Below, one piece after another: positions 30,784 to 41,994 of a stretch of DNA of 64,000 nucleotides. The notes under the pieces were generated by a model that was given only the letters and a program-made list of their open reading frames with translations, was not told where the DNA came from and ran no database searches. The stretch spans positions 260,820-324,819 of the forward strand of contig NW_005196756.1 of assembly GCF_000372725.1 (NCBI RefSeq), written 5' to 3'. The position numbers were made by a program, and so were the translations under genes. Source of the DNA: Emiliania huxleyi CCMP1516. Its lineage: Eukaryota; Haptophyta; Isochrysidales; Noelaerhabdaceae. The first letter of the stretch is position 1. The number at the start of each line of letters is the position of its first letter.

Positions 30784-31293
30784 AGCGCTGGACCGAGGCT
30801 GCCTCTCGCGAGGCGCACAAGAAGGCCGACGGCGGGTCTCGCCGGTGACACGCCGGACGCGGCGAGTTGCCAGTTGCTCAGTACAAGCAGCAGCCTTATA
30901 GGCGCAGCAGCGACTCCGAAAATAACTCCCCTGCCTTGGGAGCTGGGAATAGGACCGCCGCAAGCGGCGTGGCGTGGGTTGGTTGTGCATCCCTCCGGAG
31001 GCCCCTCTGCGCCGGGGAGGCGTTGTTGGAGGCTAGGAGTCGCCCTTTTCAAACTCGGGGCCCACTCCGCTACGCTCCGACCCGAATTTGGAGCGCCTTG
31101 CGTGCAGAGCCCTTAGCCACCCTTTATCTTGCGCGGTCAAAAGTTCTATATGCAAGAAAAGGAAATCGCCCAGCGCTTCGCACGGGGAATTGGACACAAC
31201 ATTTTCACAGAATGAACACTACAAAGACGAACAGAGAGAAAGGAAGAGAGGATTTGGAACCGTCACAGTTGTAATGCTAATATGGTCACAACG
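30784..31293. other. Intergenic with two dispersed repeats
   Basis: 30945-31030 is a copy of the repeat at 5079-5190 (TAGGACCGCCGCAAGCGGC, CCCCTCTGCGCCGGG). 31140-31290 is the second copy of the 3'-flank repeat. No gene is recognised. Confidence 0.75.
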
Positions 31294-32208
31294 TCACGCA
31301 ACAGCTGTGGATTTGCGACATTTCGAGCTGATGCTCCACTTCTTCCGCGGCTGGTCAAACTCGCCATAGGCGTCGAGGTAGGTCATGATGGCGCCAAGCT
31401 CGGCCTGCAGCAAGGTGTTCTTGATGTTGATCCCCAGGCCCCACGGCTTGGGCGCAAAGATGTTGCTAGTGGAGACCTGGCGGAAGCTGGCTGAAGTGAC
31501 GTCGGTGCCAAAGCCACCTGCGTCGGCCTCCTTGAGCAGCTTGTCGAAGACCAGGTCGTCGTTGGCGATGCAGTCGACGGTGCCGTTGAGGAGCAGCACG
31601 ATGGCCGCAGAGTTGTACCCCGTCGTGAGGACCTGCTCGACCTGCGGGAACTTCTCCGCGTAGTTGCGAGAAGTCTGTGATCCCGAGGCGACCGCCGCCT
31701 TCTGGCAGTCGCCCGGCCCCGCGACGTTGCTGCTCTTCTTCACCAAAATCTGCTCGTGGATTACCAGATATGGCTGGCCGGTGAAGGCCACGCTCTGCCG
31801 GCGCTGACCTTGGACGTCGTTGGTCAGCAGTTCGGCCATGAAGTCGCACTTCCTCTGCTCCAGATACTCCAAGCGCTCCTCCAGTGTCGGATAGACATAC
31901 TTGAGCGTCAGGTCCATGCCGAGCCTCGTAGACAGGTCGCGCGCCACCAGCCGCGCCACATCCGCCTCATAGCCCTCTGGATCGCCCCCATCCATCGGCC
32001 GGACCGACAGCCCCTCCTCGCCCGCGGCGAGGCACACCGTAACCTCATCAGGTGCGATCAGCTCCGCCGCGACCGCATCTTCGTAGGAGGGCTTCGCCGC
32101 GACCGCATCTCTGTGGGTGGACACCGCAACAGGAAGCGCGGCAACTGAGTGCACGAGGAGCGCAAGGGCAAGGAGGCATTGGCGCATCGAGCGAGCGAGG
32201 AACGGCAT
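31294..32208 (-). CDS. Secreted bacterial-type extracellular solute-binding (SBP family 3) protein
   Basis: ATG 32208; residues 1-25 form a signal peptide (ARSMRQCLLALALLVHSVAA). The body shows a periplasmic-binding type 2 fold: GYEADVARLVARDLSTRLG near the start, TLEERLEYLEQRKCDFMAEL, a hinge with VAFTGQPYLVIHEQILV, TGYNSAAIVLLLNGTVDCIA, and a closing WGLGINIKNTLLQAELG. Family 3 proteins bind amino acids in bacterial ABC uptake, and related domains form ligand cores of ionotropic glutamate receptors. No membrane span is visible here, so a secreted or lumenal binding protein is inferred. Single exon, 304 residues. Bacterial origin by transfer is possible but untested. Confidence 0.75.
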   Translation of the reverse strand: MPFLARSMRQCLLALALLVHSVAALPVAVSTHRDAVAAKPSYEDAVAAELIAPDEVTVCLAAGEEGLSVRPMDGGDPEGYEADVARLVARDLSTRLGMDLTLKYVYPTLEERLEYLEQRKCDFMAELLTNDVQGQRRQSVAFTGQPYLVIHEQILVKKSSNVAGPGDCQKAAVASGSQTSRNYAEKFPQVEQVLTTGYNSAAIVLLLNGTVDCIANDDLVFDKLLKEADAGGFGTDVTSASFRQVSTSNIFAPKPWGLGINIKNTLLQAELGAIMTYLDAYGEFDQPRKKWSISSKCRKSTAVA

Positions 32209-32538
32209 GACAATCTAGGCGCCGGGGGGGGCGCTTTTCGTTGTGGTTTCGATGGTGGTTTCGATGGACCCCCCCCACACACACAACACGCGCGCGCACA
32301 CACACACACCACAACATACATGGCCGACCTTCACAGCTCAAACGTTCGGGTATCTAGGAATCCTCGATCACAGTTGAGCACAATCACGACACGTCTGCGG
32401 CATTGCAATGCGCGCGCAGGAGCTTGGTGATTTCCTTTGCCACACCCACCTCCCCGGCGGGGCTGCTCCGAGGCGACCCGGGCGCCCTGCGACCACACTG
32501 CCCTACTACTATCATTTAACAGTAGGTCTACTGGAACC

Positions 32539-33654
32539 ATGCGCTTCATCTGCTGCTCGGCCATGCCCGACGTGTGCGAGCCGACGGAGCAGCCGGTCGT
32601 CTTCGAGGCGACCGAGGCGACCAAGTGCGAGTTTGACGAGCTGCACACGTCTGTCGCGGTGCTGCTAGCCGAATGTGACGAGCCGCTCTTCCACGAGGCT
32701 GGCGTTTGGATTCCGAGCTCCTCGGAGTGGCTCGTCACGTCCGACCGGCTGCAGCAAAACACCCTCGCCACCAACGTCAAGATCATAGCGCTGCACCACC
32801 CGTCGGGAAACGTGCGCCGGCTGCGTGCGCTCGAAGAAGCGATAGAGATGGGCAACGGCGGCACCACGGACTTCAAGGGTGGTGCGTTCCTGTGCTCGCA
32901 AGGGCTGGGTTCCGTGAGCGGCTCGCTGTGGCACATCGACAAAACGCTGAGCGTGGCGACGCGACTCGGCCCGGAAGCCGGCCTCACGCTGAACTCACCG
33001 AATGATCTCGTGCTGCACAAGTCTTCCGGCCATCTCCTCTTCACCGACCCTGCGTACGGCCTCGAATCGCAGGGCTTTCGCGCGGCTCCGTTTGATACCG
33101 CCAAGGCCGTCTGGGCTGTGCCGTCGCACCCGCAAAAGTGCTCGGATCTGGCCGAGTGGCGCAGGGTCGACAGGCGCGCCGATGAGCCGAATGGCGTGCT
33201 GCTGTCGCCCGACGAGAAGACGGCCTACGTTTCTGATGTGTGGAGCGGGAAGTGGGCCCGCGGCAAGCAGCTTCGGCACGCGTGCCCTGGCGGCGAGAGG
33301 AGCTGCGTCTTTGCGTACGACGTCGTGCATGACGGCCAACACGGCAGCGCGCCGTCGCTGGCCAACGCGCGTAAGCTGATTGATCTGTGCGACAAGAAGG
33401 AAGTCGACACGGGCGCCGAGGGCTACCCAGACGGCCTCAAGTGCGACGTGCGCGGCAACCTCTACGCGGGCTGCGGCGATGGCGTGCGCGTTTACTCGCC
33501 CGACGGTAGCTACCTCGGCCGCATCAAGGTGAAGGGTGGCGTCAGCAACCTCTGCTTTGGCGGGCACGACGGCAAGACACTACTGCTGCTCAACAAGAAG
33601 AGGGCATTCGCCGTGAGGATGAAGGTCAAGGGCGCCATCATTTGCGACGAGTAG
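32539..33654 (+). CDS. SMP-30/gluconolactonase-like beta-propeller hydrolase
   Basis: ATG 32539 (MRFICCSAMPDVCEP), single exon, 371 residues. Family features: HEAGVWIPSSSEWLVTSDR near the start (first metal Glu region), LTLNSPNDLVLHKSSGHLLF with the conserved SPNDL and TDP that follows, EPNGVLLSPDEKTAYVSD (the NG...SPDEK...VSD signature) and GYPDGLKCDVRGNLYAG (PDG...D..GN.Y). Members are Ca/Zn-dependent lactonases acting on sugar or xenobiotic lactones. No signal peptide, so probably cytosolic. Substrate unknown. Confidence 0.85.
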   Translation: MRFICCSAMPDVCEPTEQPVVFEATEATKCEFDELHTSVAVLLAECDEPLFHEAGVWIPSSSEWLVTSDRLQQNTLATNVKIIALHHPSGNVRRLRALEEAIEMGNGGTTDFKGGAFLCSQGLGSVSGSLWHIDKTLSVATRLGPEAGLTLNSPNDLVLHKSSGHLLFTDPAYGLESQGFRAAPFDTAKAVWAVPSHPQKCSDLAEWRRVDRRADEPNGVLLSPDEKTAYVSDVWSGKWARGKQLRHACPGGERSCVFAYDVVHDGQHGSAPSLANARKLIDLCDKKEVDTGAEGYPDGLKCDVRGNLYAGCGDGVRVYSPDGSYLGRIKVKGGVSNLCFGGHDGKTLLLLNKKRAFAVRMKVKGAIICDE

Positions 33655-34156
33655 ATGCAGGCTGTGTGGGTGCGCGTGCGGGGGGGAGCGGGGTTCCTGA
33701 GGTGTCATAAACAAGGCTGTGAACGTGAACTCACAGGTCCGAGTGTTGACAACAATCAACGAACCTAATCTCTGTCGGAGCCATGTCAGCCACCAAAGGC
33801 AAAGCAGTGGGAGCGGCCGCTGTCGCCGCTATCGGCGGTGCGTGAGGCTGTGTATTTGCTGCGTTGCCTTGCTTCTCTTCACGCCCAGTGGGATCCGTGC
33901 TCGCAGGCTGGATCCTCCTGCGGCCAAAGGCGGTCGTCGCCGCCAAGGAGACCCACCTCTCTCCCCAGACCTCGAGTAAGGTGATGCGGCGCCACTCTTC
34001 GGGTAAGCAGCCCCCTCGAGCCTGACCAGCTCGAAGAAAGAAAGAAAACAAAGAGGGACCCGCTCTGCGCGGTGGAAAAATGTTTGTTTCGTTTACCCCT
34101 GCTCGCGTCCTCCGAGCAGCTCGAGCTGGGTATCTGCACCCTCGAGCTGTGGCCCA
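33655..34156. other. Intergenic, upstream of the EHD gene
   Basis: No gene is recognised. CGAAGAAAGAAAGAAAACAA at 34031 recurs at 20008, so a short dispersed element lies close to the EHD start. Confidence 0.6.
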
Positions 34157-36432
34157 ATGCCAAAGAGGCGCGGCCCGCAGTGCGACGTTGCTGCGTTCGA
34201 CTCCATCCTCGATGGCGTGAGGTCGATCTACATGACCAAGGTGCGCCCACTCGAGGAGCAGAGCCTGGTGCAGCATTTCCACTATCCGCTCCTCGCCGAT
34301 TGCGACTTTGAGGCCAGGCCGATGGTGCTGCTGGTCGGGCAGTACTCGGTGGGCAAGACCTCCTTCATCCGCTACCTGCTCGAGTCCGACTTCCCGGGCA
34401 TGCACGTCGGCCCGGAGCCCACGACCGACCGCTTCCAAGCCATCATGTACGGCGCGGCGGCGCGAGAGCTGCCCGGAAACGCCCTCGCATCGAACCCGGA
34501 CACGCCCTTCTACGAGCTCTCGCGATGCTTTGGCAATGCCTTCCTCTCCAAATTCTCGGGCTGCGAAGTGCCTTCCCTCTTCGCGCGCGGATGCACACTC
34601 ATCGACACGCCCGGCGTGCTTTCCGGCCGGAAGCAGACGGAGGACACCTCTGCTCGCACGGGACGAGGGCGGGGGGCTCCCACGGTGGATAACGGGGGGT
34701 GGTGCGACGTGTGTAGGACCGCCTCTACTCGTACGAGGACGTGGTGCGCTGGTTTGCGCCGCGGGCCGACCTCATCCTCCTCATGTTCGACGCGCACAAG
34801 GTGGACATCTCCGACGAGTTCAAGCGCGTGATCGAGGTGTTGCAGGGCCACGACGACAAGGTGCGTGTGGTGATGAACAAGGCGGACTCGCTCTCGCCCG
34901 AGGAGCTGCTGCGGGTCAACTCGGCGCTGTCCTGGTCGCTCTCCCGCATTCTCCGCTCGCCGGAAAGCCGCCGCGTCTACGTGGGCTCCTTTTGGGACGC
35001 GCCGCTGCGGCACGGAAACTTCCTCAACCCACTCTTTGAGAGCGAGGCCGTCGCGCTGCTCACCGACCTCGCGGCGGTGCCGCGCAACTGCACCGTGGGC
35101 CGAATCAATGCCCTGGTGGCACGGACACGGCGTGTGCGCGTGCAGGCTCTCCTGCTGCAGCACCTCCGGGCGGAGATGCCGAAGGTGGGCAGCAAGGACC
35201 GAAAGCAGCGCGAGCTCATCGCGGGCATCGAGGACGTCTTCTACGCCGTGATGAAGAGGCACAACCTGCCCGCGGGGGACTTCCCGGACGTGTCCAAGTT
35301 TCGGCACACGCTCGCCACCTCGGAGGCGCCTCTTCCGCCCTCCCTCCCCAACACAACACAAGATCCGCCGCCGCCAGTCCCACGGCGAGGTCCGCAGTTC
35401 GCACGGCGCGGCACCAGCCAGCGCCAGGCAACTCGGTGAACCCAACGGCGGCACAGCTTCTACACCACCCGACCGGCCGGCTGTTCTCACATCTCACAGG
35501 CGTGCCGCGACTTCGCCAAGTTCAAGAAGCTGGACCCGAGGAGCCTCGACGCGCTGGAGGCGATCCTCTCCACCGACGTTGCGCAGCTGATGGAGCGCTT
35601 CGATGCCATCCCCGGCGGCGGCCTGGCCCCAGCTGCCACAGAGGCATCGCCAAGCCCCAGCGTCCACGCCGGCGGTGCGCCCGTCGCGGTGCCGCCGATG
35701 GACCCGTGGGCGGCGGCATCGCCAGCGGCGGCGCAGGCGAAAGAGGCGGCAGCAGCATCGACGCCCACGCCGGCGGACCCGTGGTCGCATCCGCCCCCCG
35801 GGGGCACCGATCCCTGGTCGACACAGTCCCTCGGCGCGGCGCTGCCCGAGTCGGAGCCAAACCGGCGGGGCGCCGGAGGGGGAGGAGGAGCAGGCAGCGC
35901 GGTCTTGGACGGCCTGTTCGGAGTTGGCTCGGCGGGTGCTGCGCAATCGCGCTCTCCATCGTGCGCAGGACCGGCGCCGGCGGCGCCGGCGCCCTCAGCG
36001 GCAGCAAGCTTGGGCGCGGCAAGGGGCTTCTCGATGAAACTCGGGTCTGCGAGAAGTCGGGTCTGCGAGTAGGCGTGGGTGGTGAGCGCGACAGAAAAGG
36101 CGCGGTACGACTCGATCTTCCAGCAGATGGCCCCGGACGGTGGCCGCGCGAGCGGTGCAAAAGTCGCGCCGGTGTTGCGCCGATCTGGTCTGCCCAACGA
36201 CGCGTTGAAGGCGATCTGGAGCTTGTGCGACGTTGGCGGCGCCGGATCCCTGGACGCCGACTGGTTCTCTCCTCTGAGAGAGAGGAAATCTCCAGCCGCG
36301 AGATTTGGAATGAGGAACGCCGATCGTCTCTGTAGGTTTTCGGTCGCGATGCACCTTGCGATGCGCAGCAAGAAGGGGGAGCCGCTTCCGCAGGTGCTAC
36401 CGCCCGAGTATGTGCCACCGTCAGCGCGGTAG
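34157..36432 (+). CDS. EHD-family dynamin-like ATPase with C-terminal EH domain
   Basis: EHD proteins are membrane-tubulating ATPases of endocytic recycling. ATG 34157 gives MPKRRGPQCDVAAFDSILDG. P-loop GQYSVGKTSFI, switch region EPTTDRF, DTPGVLSG and MNKADSL are all present, then HRLYVGSFW-like and RDFAKFKKLDP segments, a Pro/Ala-rich linker, and an EH domain (ARYDSIFQQMAPDGG, GLPNDALKAIWSLCDV) ending PPEYVPPSAR. Inferred introns: 34643-34716 (GA-AG), 35326-35499 (GC-AG), one unresolved donor before TAG at about 36074, and 36264-36335 (GT-AG, phase 2, restoring DWFSVAMH). The linker is much longer than in animal EHDs. Confidence 0.85.
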
Positions 36433-36494
36433 ATAAGTGCAGCGAAAGCACACACGCTGTGGAGCGCCGCCGCCAGAAACAAGAATTTTATGTA

Positions 36495-37012
36495 TGTAAA
36501 AAGGGAGTGCAGTCGAGGAGGGGGGGGGGCGAGCGGCAAGTATGACGGAAGGCGGCCAATTCCGAGCGGCCTTGCGGCGACGCGTGGGGGCTGAGCTCCG
36601 GCCTCCGCCTCACCTCCCGCGGCCGGGCGGGCGCGCCCCGGGCGGGCGCCTGACCCCGATCCCTGTGCCTGTCCCTGAGGCCTGATCGCTGATGAAAACA
36701 ACTCTCTCAAAAAACATCGCTTCAGACTAGTTGCAAATACGGGTGCTGTCATAATGAGACCACTTTTGATGTTTTTTACTGTATTCCGTGTTGCTCCCAG
36801 CGCCCTCGCCCGCGCTCCCTGAGGCCATGGCTGGTGCTACTAGTATGGGGGGCTACCTGGCTACCGCAAGAGCGACCCAACTCGTCGACATCGTCCGATG
36901 ATGGTGCCGCAAAGTCAGCCTTCGGAGGCTATCGTTGCGTCGAGCCGGCGGTGGCCGTGACATGTGGTTCCACCGCCCCTCGCAGGCTTTGCCTCTGACC
37001 GCCACCGTTCCC
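36495..37012. repeat. Composite dispersed repeat, copy A (B3-B1-B2 order)
   Basis: Three segments also found at 42757-43512: GGGAGTGCAGTCGAGGAGG to GCGGCC (B3), GGGCTGAGCTCC to ACATCGCTTCAG (B1) and TCCGTGTTGCTCCCAGCGCC to GCCACCGTT (B2). Similarity is roughly 90 percent by eye over about 450 nt. No known protein was recognised in it. Confidence 0.85.
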
Positions 37013-37871
37013 AGGCTGCCTAATGGGATGGAAAGGAAGGCTGGGCGAGCGTATAGAAGCGTGCTCGACCTCGTCGTGGCAACCTGCACGGCAGCGCTGG
37101 TAGGCGCGATGAGCGTCGTGCCACCTGACCCAAGACGGGTCGCAGGCGTCGTACCGAGCGCGTCAAGTCCGTGTACTGATGTGCTCTGTACGGGCGAGTC
37201 ACTTCGGCGTCAAAGGAGCGACGTGCGACCTGTCAGAGCTTGATCTCCGATCTCAGCGGCGTCGAGTCGTCTCCGGCGCGCGACAAAGGTACATACCCAG
37301 GACGCACACCGCGCCACCTGCCGTGTGACGCCGTCCACTCGGCGGGGTCGCAGCTGCCTCTGGAAGGCACCGAGATGTACCTTTCTGCGCAAATGGTCGA
37401 ATCAAGGTTTTGTAACGCGAGCTGTGCCACGTGAAATGGAACTAGCCCATGCGTTTCTGCGTCGACTCGCGCAAGTGACGCGTTCACCAAGCTCCGTCTG
37501 CTGCACCTAGACCACGAGCAGGACGCTGTCGTCACTTGCGACCTGTGGAAGCGAGCGATGCCCTCGTCTCCGATCGCGTGGGACGACGGCGTGGAAGGGG
37601 GCCTGCTCTGCCACCTCCTCTTCAGCGTCACAGCAAACGCGACTCGCGGTCCGGCGATGCTGCGATTTCGATGTGGTCCGGGAGCGTCGCGCGGTCACAA
37701 GCTGAACATGCCGCATTACGAGACGCTCGTCGACGTCGCTCTCACAAAGCCGGATGAACTAACAACTCTCAATTCTCGAAGACAGCGTGTGCACGCGCAA
37801 GTAGGATTAGAGCCGGAGGAGCACGAGTTTGGTCAGCGCCCTGCTGAAAAATAAGAGGGCTCCCGCGGCGA
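37013..37871. other. Unassigned sequence
   Basis: Several overlapping open frames exist on both strands, for example 37558-37854 plus, but none shows a domain I recognise. It lies between a dispersed repeat and a transposon-like fragment and may be part of either. Confidence 0.4.
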
Positions 37872-38485
37872 TCAACACCGCAACTCCTTTTCTAACACGT
37901 GCCGCGTCTCGTCTTCGCCGCCGGCTACGCGCACAGACACAGTGCGCGGCAGCGCCGACACGTCAACCCGCGTGTACGTCAGCGACGGGTCCCGCACGCC
38001 GCACGAGGCGCATGCGTGCAGCGGCAGCGCGTGCGCCATGCGCTCGTCGCTCCACTCGCCCAGCAGCCGCCGCTTCGTCTCGTCTCGTCGGAGACGTGCA
38101 CGCAGCGCTGCAGCAGCGCCGCCGTCTCGTCCTCGGGCCGCTCCAGGTCCATGACGACGTTCGTCGAGGCGTGGAAGCGCGTCTCCAGGTCGATGGCCGC
38201 CTGCTCGGCCGCGGCGAGCTTGCCCTGGTCGACGCACATGCCGCACACCGCGTGCGCCGGGCAGCCGCACTGGCCGCGTTGTGGGCGCACGGTCTTGGCG
38301 ACCGCCGGCGCTGCGCGCCGGTCGTGCTGCTCACGCTGCCGGCGGCGCTGGTCGCGCGCCTGCCGATCGCGCGTGTTCGCGGCGGCTGCATCTCTTGCTC
38401 GTTTCGCTCGCACCCGAGCGGCTGTCGCCAGGCGCTTCAGGTCGGCGGTGCTGCGCGCGCGGCCGTCGGCCAGGCACAGCCACAT
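37872..38485 (-). mobile_element. Transposon-encoded protein fragment, possibly Helitron-type N-terminal region
   Basis: Reading 38485 to about 38090 gives KRLATAARVRAKRARDAAA, GCPAHAVCGMCVDQGK and AALLQRCVHVSDET. A one-base frame change at about 38085 then leads to RRLLGEWSDERMAHALPLHA and CASCGVRDPSLTY, ending at 37872. The basic region plus HACASCGxRD resembles the zinc-ligand region ahead of Helitron replicase/helicase proteins. The frame break and missing helicase show it is a fragment. Family assignment is tentative. Confidence 0.4.
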
Positions 38486-38825
38486 TCCTCCTTAGCAGGC
38501 TCGCACAGCTTGCCGTCGAACTGCGGCTGGCGCCCGCGACGATGCTTCGCCCAGGCCGGGCACGATGGTGCCGCGACGAGCGGCGTCGAGGCGACGGCCA
38601 TCGATGGGTCCAGAAGACTTGGAGACACTTCTACCAAAAAATCAAAAAAAATCGAGCACAATTGCGTTACATGGGCATGGCCGGGGTTTCTGCACCGAAC
38701 GATCTTACTTTCGGTCTATCGAAAGTGTTGATCGATAAAAGAGAAAACATGTGTGCAGAATAGCGCTACCACGTACAAGACTGTCCGATTTCATGCACCT
38801 CCCCGACTTAGCTCTCAGACCCCAT

Positions 38826-41580
38826 TCACATCTTTAGCTCGAACCCTTCCCGCCCGCTCACCGCATCTCGAACCACTCCCTTCCCCTCGTCGCCCAAACT
38901 GTTGTCGCGGAGGTCGATGTTTTTCAGCACCCCGTTGACGCGAAGAGCGGAGGCCAGCGCAGCGGCGCCCTCGTCGCCGATGTAGTTGTCGACGAGCACG
39001 AGGTTGGTCAGCACCCCGTTGACCGCCAGCGCCTCGCCGAACGCCTTAGCGCCCTCGTCGCCGATGTCATTGCCGCAGAGGTTCAGATCGGTCAGCACCC
39101 CGTTGACCGCGAGAGCGCCGCCGATCGCCTTGGCGCCCTCGTCGTAGATGTTGTTGCGATAGAGTTCGAGGTTGGTCAGCACCCCGTTGACGCGAAGGGC
39201 GGATGCTAGCGCCTTGGCACCCTCGTCGCCGATGTTGTTCCTCCAGAGCACGAGGTCGGTCAATACCTCGTTGACCGAAAGCCCCGCCGCGACGACGGCA
39301 GCCGATCCGGGTCCGAGTCCCTTGTTCGACAAGTCGAGCGACGGCACCGCCTCGCGCCCGCAGAGCTGCTGCGGGTTGAGCGTCAGCTCGTCGCCCACGT
39401 TCAGCGCGACGAGCGTGTGCGTCTTCCGCACCGCGCCGAGCAGCGCCTCCCGCACGCGGCCGCACACCTTGCCCCAGTCGAGCGCCAGCGACGTCAGCGC
39501 CGACGGCTCCGACTCCATCCACGCGACCACCGTGCCCACCATCACGCCATCGTCGCCAAGGTCGAACCCCGACAAATCGACGCGGCTGGCCTGCAGCGGC
39601 AACACCGCATCCATCGCCGCGGCAAGCCCGCCGCCGCCGCCGCGCTGCATCGCCGCCGCAAGCACCGCCGCGCGCTTCACCTTGAGCGCGTCGCCGACCG
39701 CCGCTTCGAAGCGCACGTCATCGTTGTACGCCTCAGCCTTGTCGCCGAGCGGCGCCTTGAGCCGCTTGTCCTCCGCGCCCCCCTCCGCGCATCGATCGAG
39801 GCCGAGCCGGATGCGCACTAGTTGCGACGCCTCCGCCGCCGCCTCCTCCGCCACCCCCCGGCGCACCTCCGCCGCCATCTGCGCGCCCATGTCGGTGAGC
39901 AGCTTAAGGCGCTTGCCCGCCACCTGCTCGAGCGTGAGCGAGGCCATGTTGATGGAGATGCTGCACTGGACGACGAGCGTGCTGCCCTCCACGCCCGTCA
40001 ACCGCACCTGCAGGGGGGGTTGGGGGCGGTGGTGGGGTGGGTGGGGAGGGGGTATGTGTGTGAGGGGGGGGGGGGGGGAAGGGAGGAAGGGGGGGGCGGT
40101 GAAGGTGGTGGTGAGGGAGGCGGAGGCGAGGGACACTGAGAGAGGCGGCGTGACGGGCGGAGGAGAGGGAGAGCGGGGGGCGGAGGCGAAGGAAGCGGCG
40201 CAGGAGGTGGCGGTGGGGGGATGGTGGCGGCGCTGGCGGCGGCGAGGGTGGCGGAGGCGTTGGTGGTGGAGAAGATGGCGGCGAAGGAGGCGGCGGGCAG
40301 GGGCGTTGAAGGCGTCGGCGGTACGAGGAGAGGGGCAACGCTACTGAGACGGGCGAGCTACTGGCGAGCAGCGCGCCTCCGAAGTACTGCTTGACGCCGC
40401 CGAAGCCCATCTCGCCCTTGACCGCGTCGCCCTCCGCGGCGAACTTGGCGTTCAGCGCCGCCCCGGTCGCGGCGCCTTGGCCGCGCAGCTTCTCGACGGC
40501 GGACCAGAGGGGCGCAACGAGCCCGCTCAGCTTCTCCGCCTCGAGCTTCTCCGTGAGGTCGGCGAGCGAGAGATTGCACACGTACTTGAACGGGTCGGTG
40601 CCGGGCGGCTCCTTCAGCGCCTTGGCCACCACCTCAGTGAGCTCGAGGGAGTTCACCCAGCCGGCGACGGCCCACTTCGTGGCGGACTCGAGGGCAACCT
40701 GATAGGAGACATTGGTGTGGAGGCTGCGTGGGGGGGCTGGTTGGTGGTGGTGGTGGTGGTGTGTGTGTGTGGGGGGGGGGGGGAGGTCGCCTTGCGCGAA
40801 GTGCCAAACTTGTCGGAGCCGTCCGGCGTCGAACCCGCCTTGAGCGACTGGACGTCGTCCTTGAGCGCCTGACCCGTGGTGGCGAGGGTGGCGGTGGGTC
40901 GGGTAGGGGGGCGGGGCGGGGGGGGGGGGGGGGCGGGACGTGTTGGCGGAGAAGAGGGGAGGAAGGTGGCGGGAACATGCACATGCACACGTGCATGCAC
41001 ATGCACATGCACATGCACATGTGCATGATATGTGCATGTGCATGCACATGTCCATGTTTGTGCATGTGCATGTGCATGTGGGAGGACGGATGGGAGGGAG
41101 ACGGGGGGAGGGAGACAGACGCGGCGGCGGCGGCGGCGGGGAGGAGTGAGGAGGCGGCGAGGGCGGCGAGGGCGAGGGTGCGGCGGTGGCGGCGGTGGCG
41201 GCGGTGGCGAGGGCAGTGGGTGGGTGGGTGGGGGGGGTGGGGGTGGGGGGGGGACCTTGACGTCGCGCGAAGTGCCAAGCTTGTCGGAGCCGTCCGGCGT
41301 CGACCCCGCCTTGAGCGACTGCACCTTGTCCTCGAGCGCCTGACCCCCGTGGTGGCGAGGGTGTGGCGGAGGGTCCGGGAGAGAGGGGGGCGGGGCACGT
41401 GGTGGCCTTCTCCGCCTCGAGCGCCTGCACCTTGTCCTTGAGCGCCTGGTTCTCGTCCTTGAGCGCCTGGTTCTCGTCCTTGAGCGACTGGATCTCCGCG
41501 CGTGGCTCGGCCTCGATGTCGGCCCCGCCGTTGATGTTGTCCGTCCCTGCGTGCTCCATCTTCGCGGCGGTGCAGCCCAT
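38826..41580 (-). CDS. Coiled-coil, helical domain and LRR protein with tandemly duplicated exons
   Basis: Exon 1 starts at ATG 41580 (MGCTAAKMEHAGTDN) and carries a coiled coil of LKDENQALKDEN heptads. Exons 2 (about 41340-41250) and 3 (about 40870-40790) are near-copies encoding SLKAGSTPDGSDK-F/L-GTSR. Exon 4 (about 40708-40330) encodes ESATKWAVAGWVNSLEL and LSGLVAPLWSAVEKL, a helical domain. Exon 5 (40010-38826) begins VRLTGVEGSTLVV and ends in about seven RI-type LRRs (NNIGDEGAKALASALRV), finishing GREGFELKM. Donors at exons 1 and 3 look like GC; introns are filled with G-rich and CATGCA repeats. The ART module seen in the gene at 26.4 kb is absent. Exact ends of exon 4 are uncertain. Confidence 0.7.
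40975..41085 (+). repeat. CATGCA/CATGTG microsatellite within an intron
   Basis: ACATGCACATGCAC and variants fill this block between the two duplicated coiled-coil exons. Long G runs flank it (40060-40330, 40920-40935, 41220-41250). Confidence 0.9.
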
Positions 41581-41994
41581 TTATGCGCGGTGTTCTGCAC
41601 ACGAGGGGAGCGCACACCGTGAGTAGGCTGGGATGCGAACGCGGCCGCATGTTGCGGGGGTAGCGGTTTTCGGGAGCGCTGTGGCTCGAGGCCAGCGGCA
41701 GCAGCAGTAAAGGCGGCGCTGCGTCGCAGGGCGCGCGCGCTAGGGAATGTGGACGTGGGGCGACTGGGATGGGAGGCAGCAGAGGCAGAGCCGGAGGCGG
41801 GAGCGCCGGGGCGGAAGTTCACTCTTTCGTTCGTTTCGAAGGCGGTCACCTTTCCAGCGCCTTTTTTTTCGGAATGCCCGACACGCCGTTCATGAAGCGT
41901 CCATTCTCTGACAAACACTATCCTTAATTATATGGCGAACTATCCCCACCGACGGAGGACAGTCAATCGGAATCGCTTAAGGTTCCCCGTGCCA

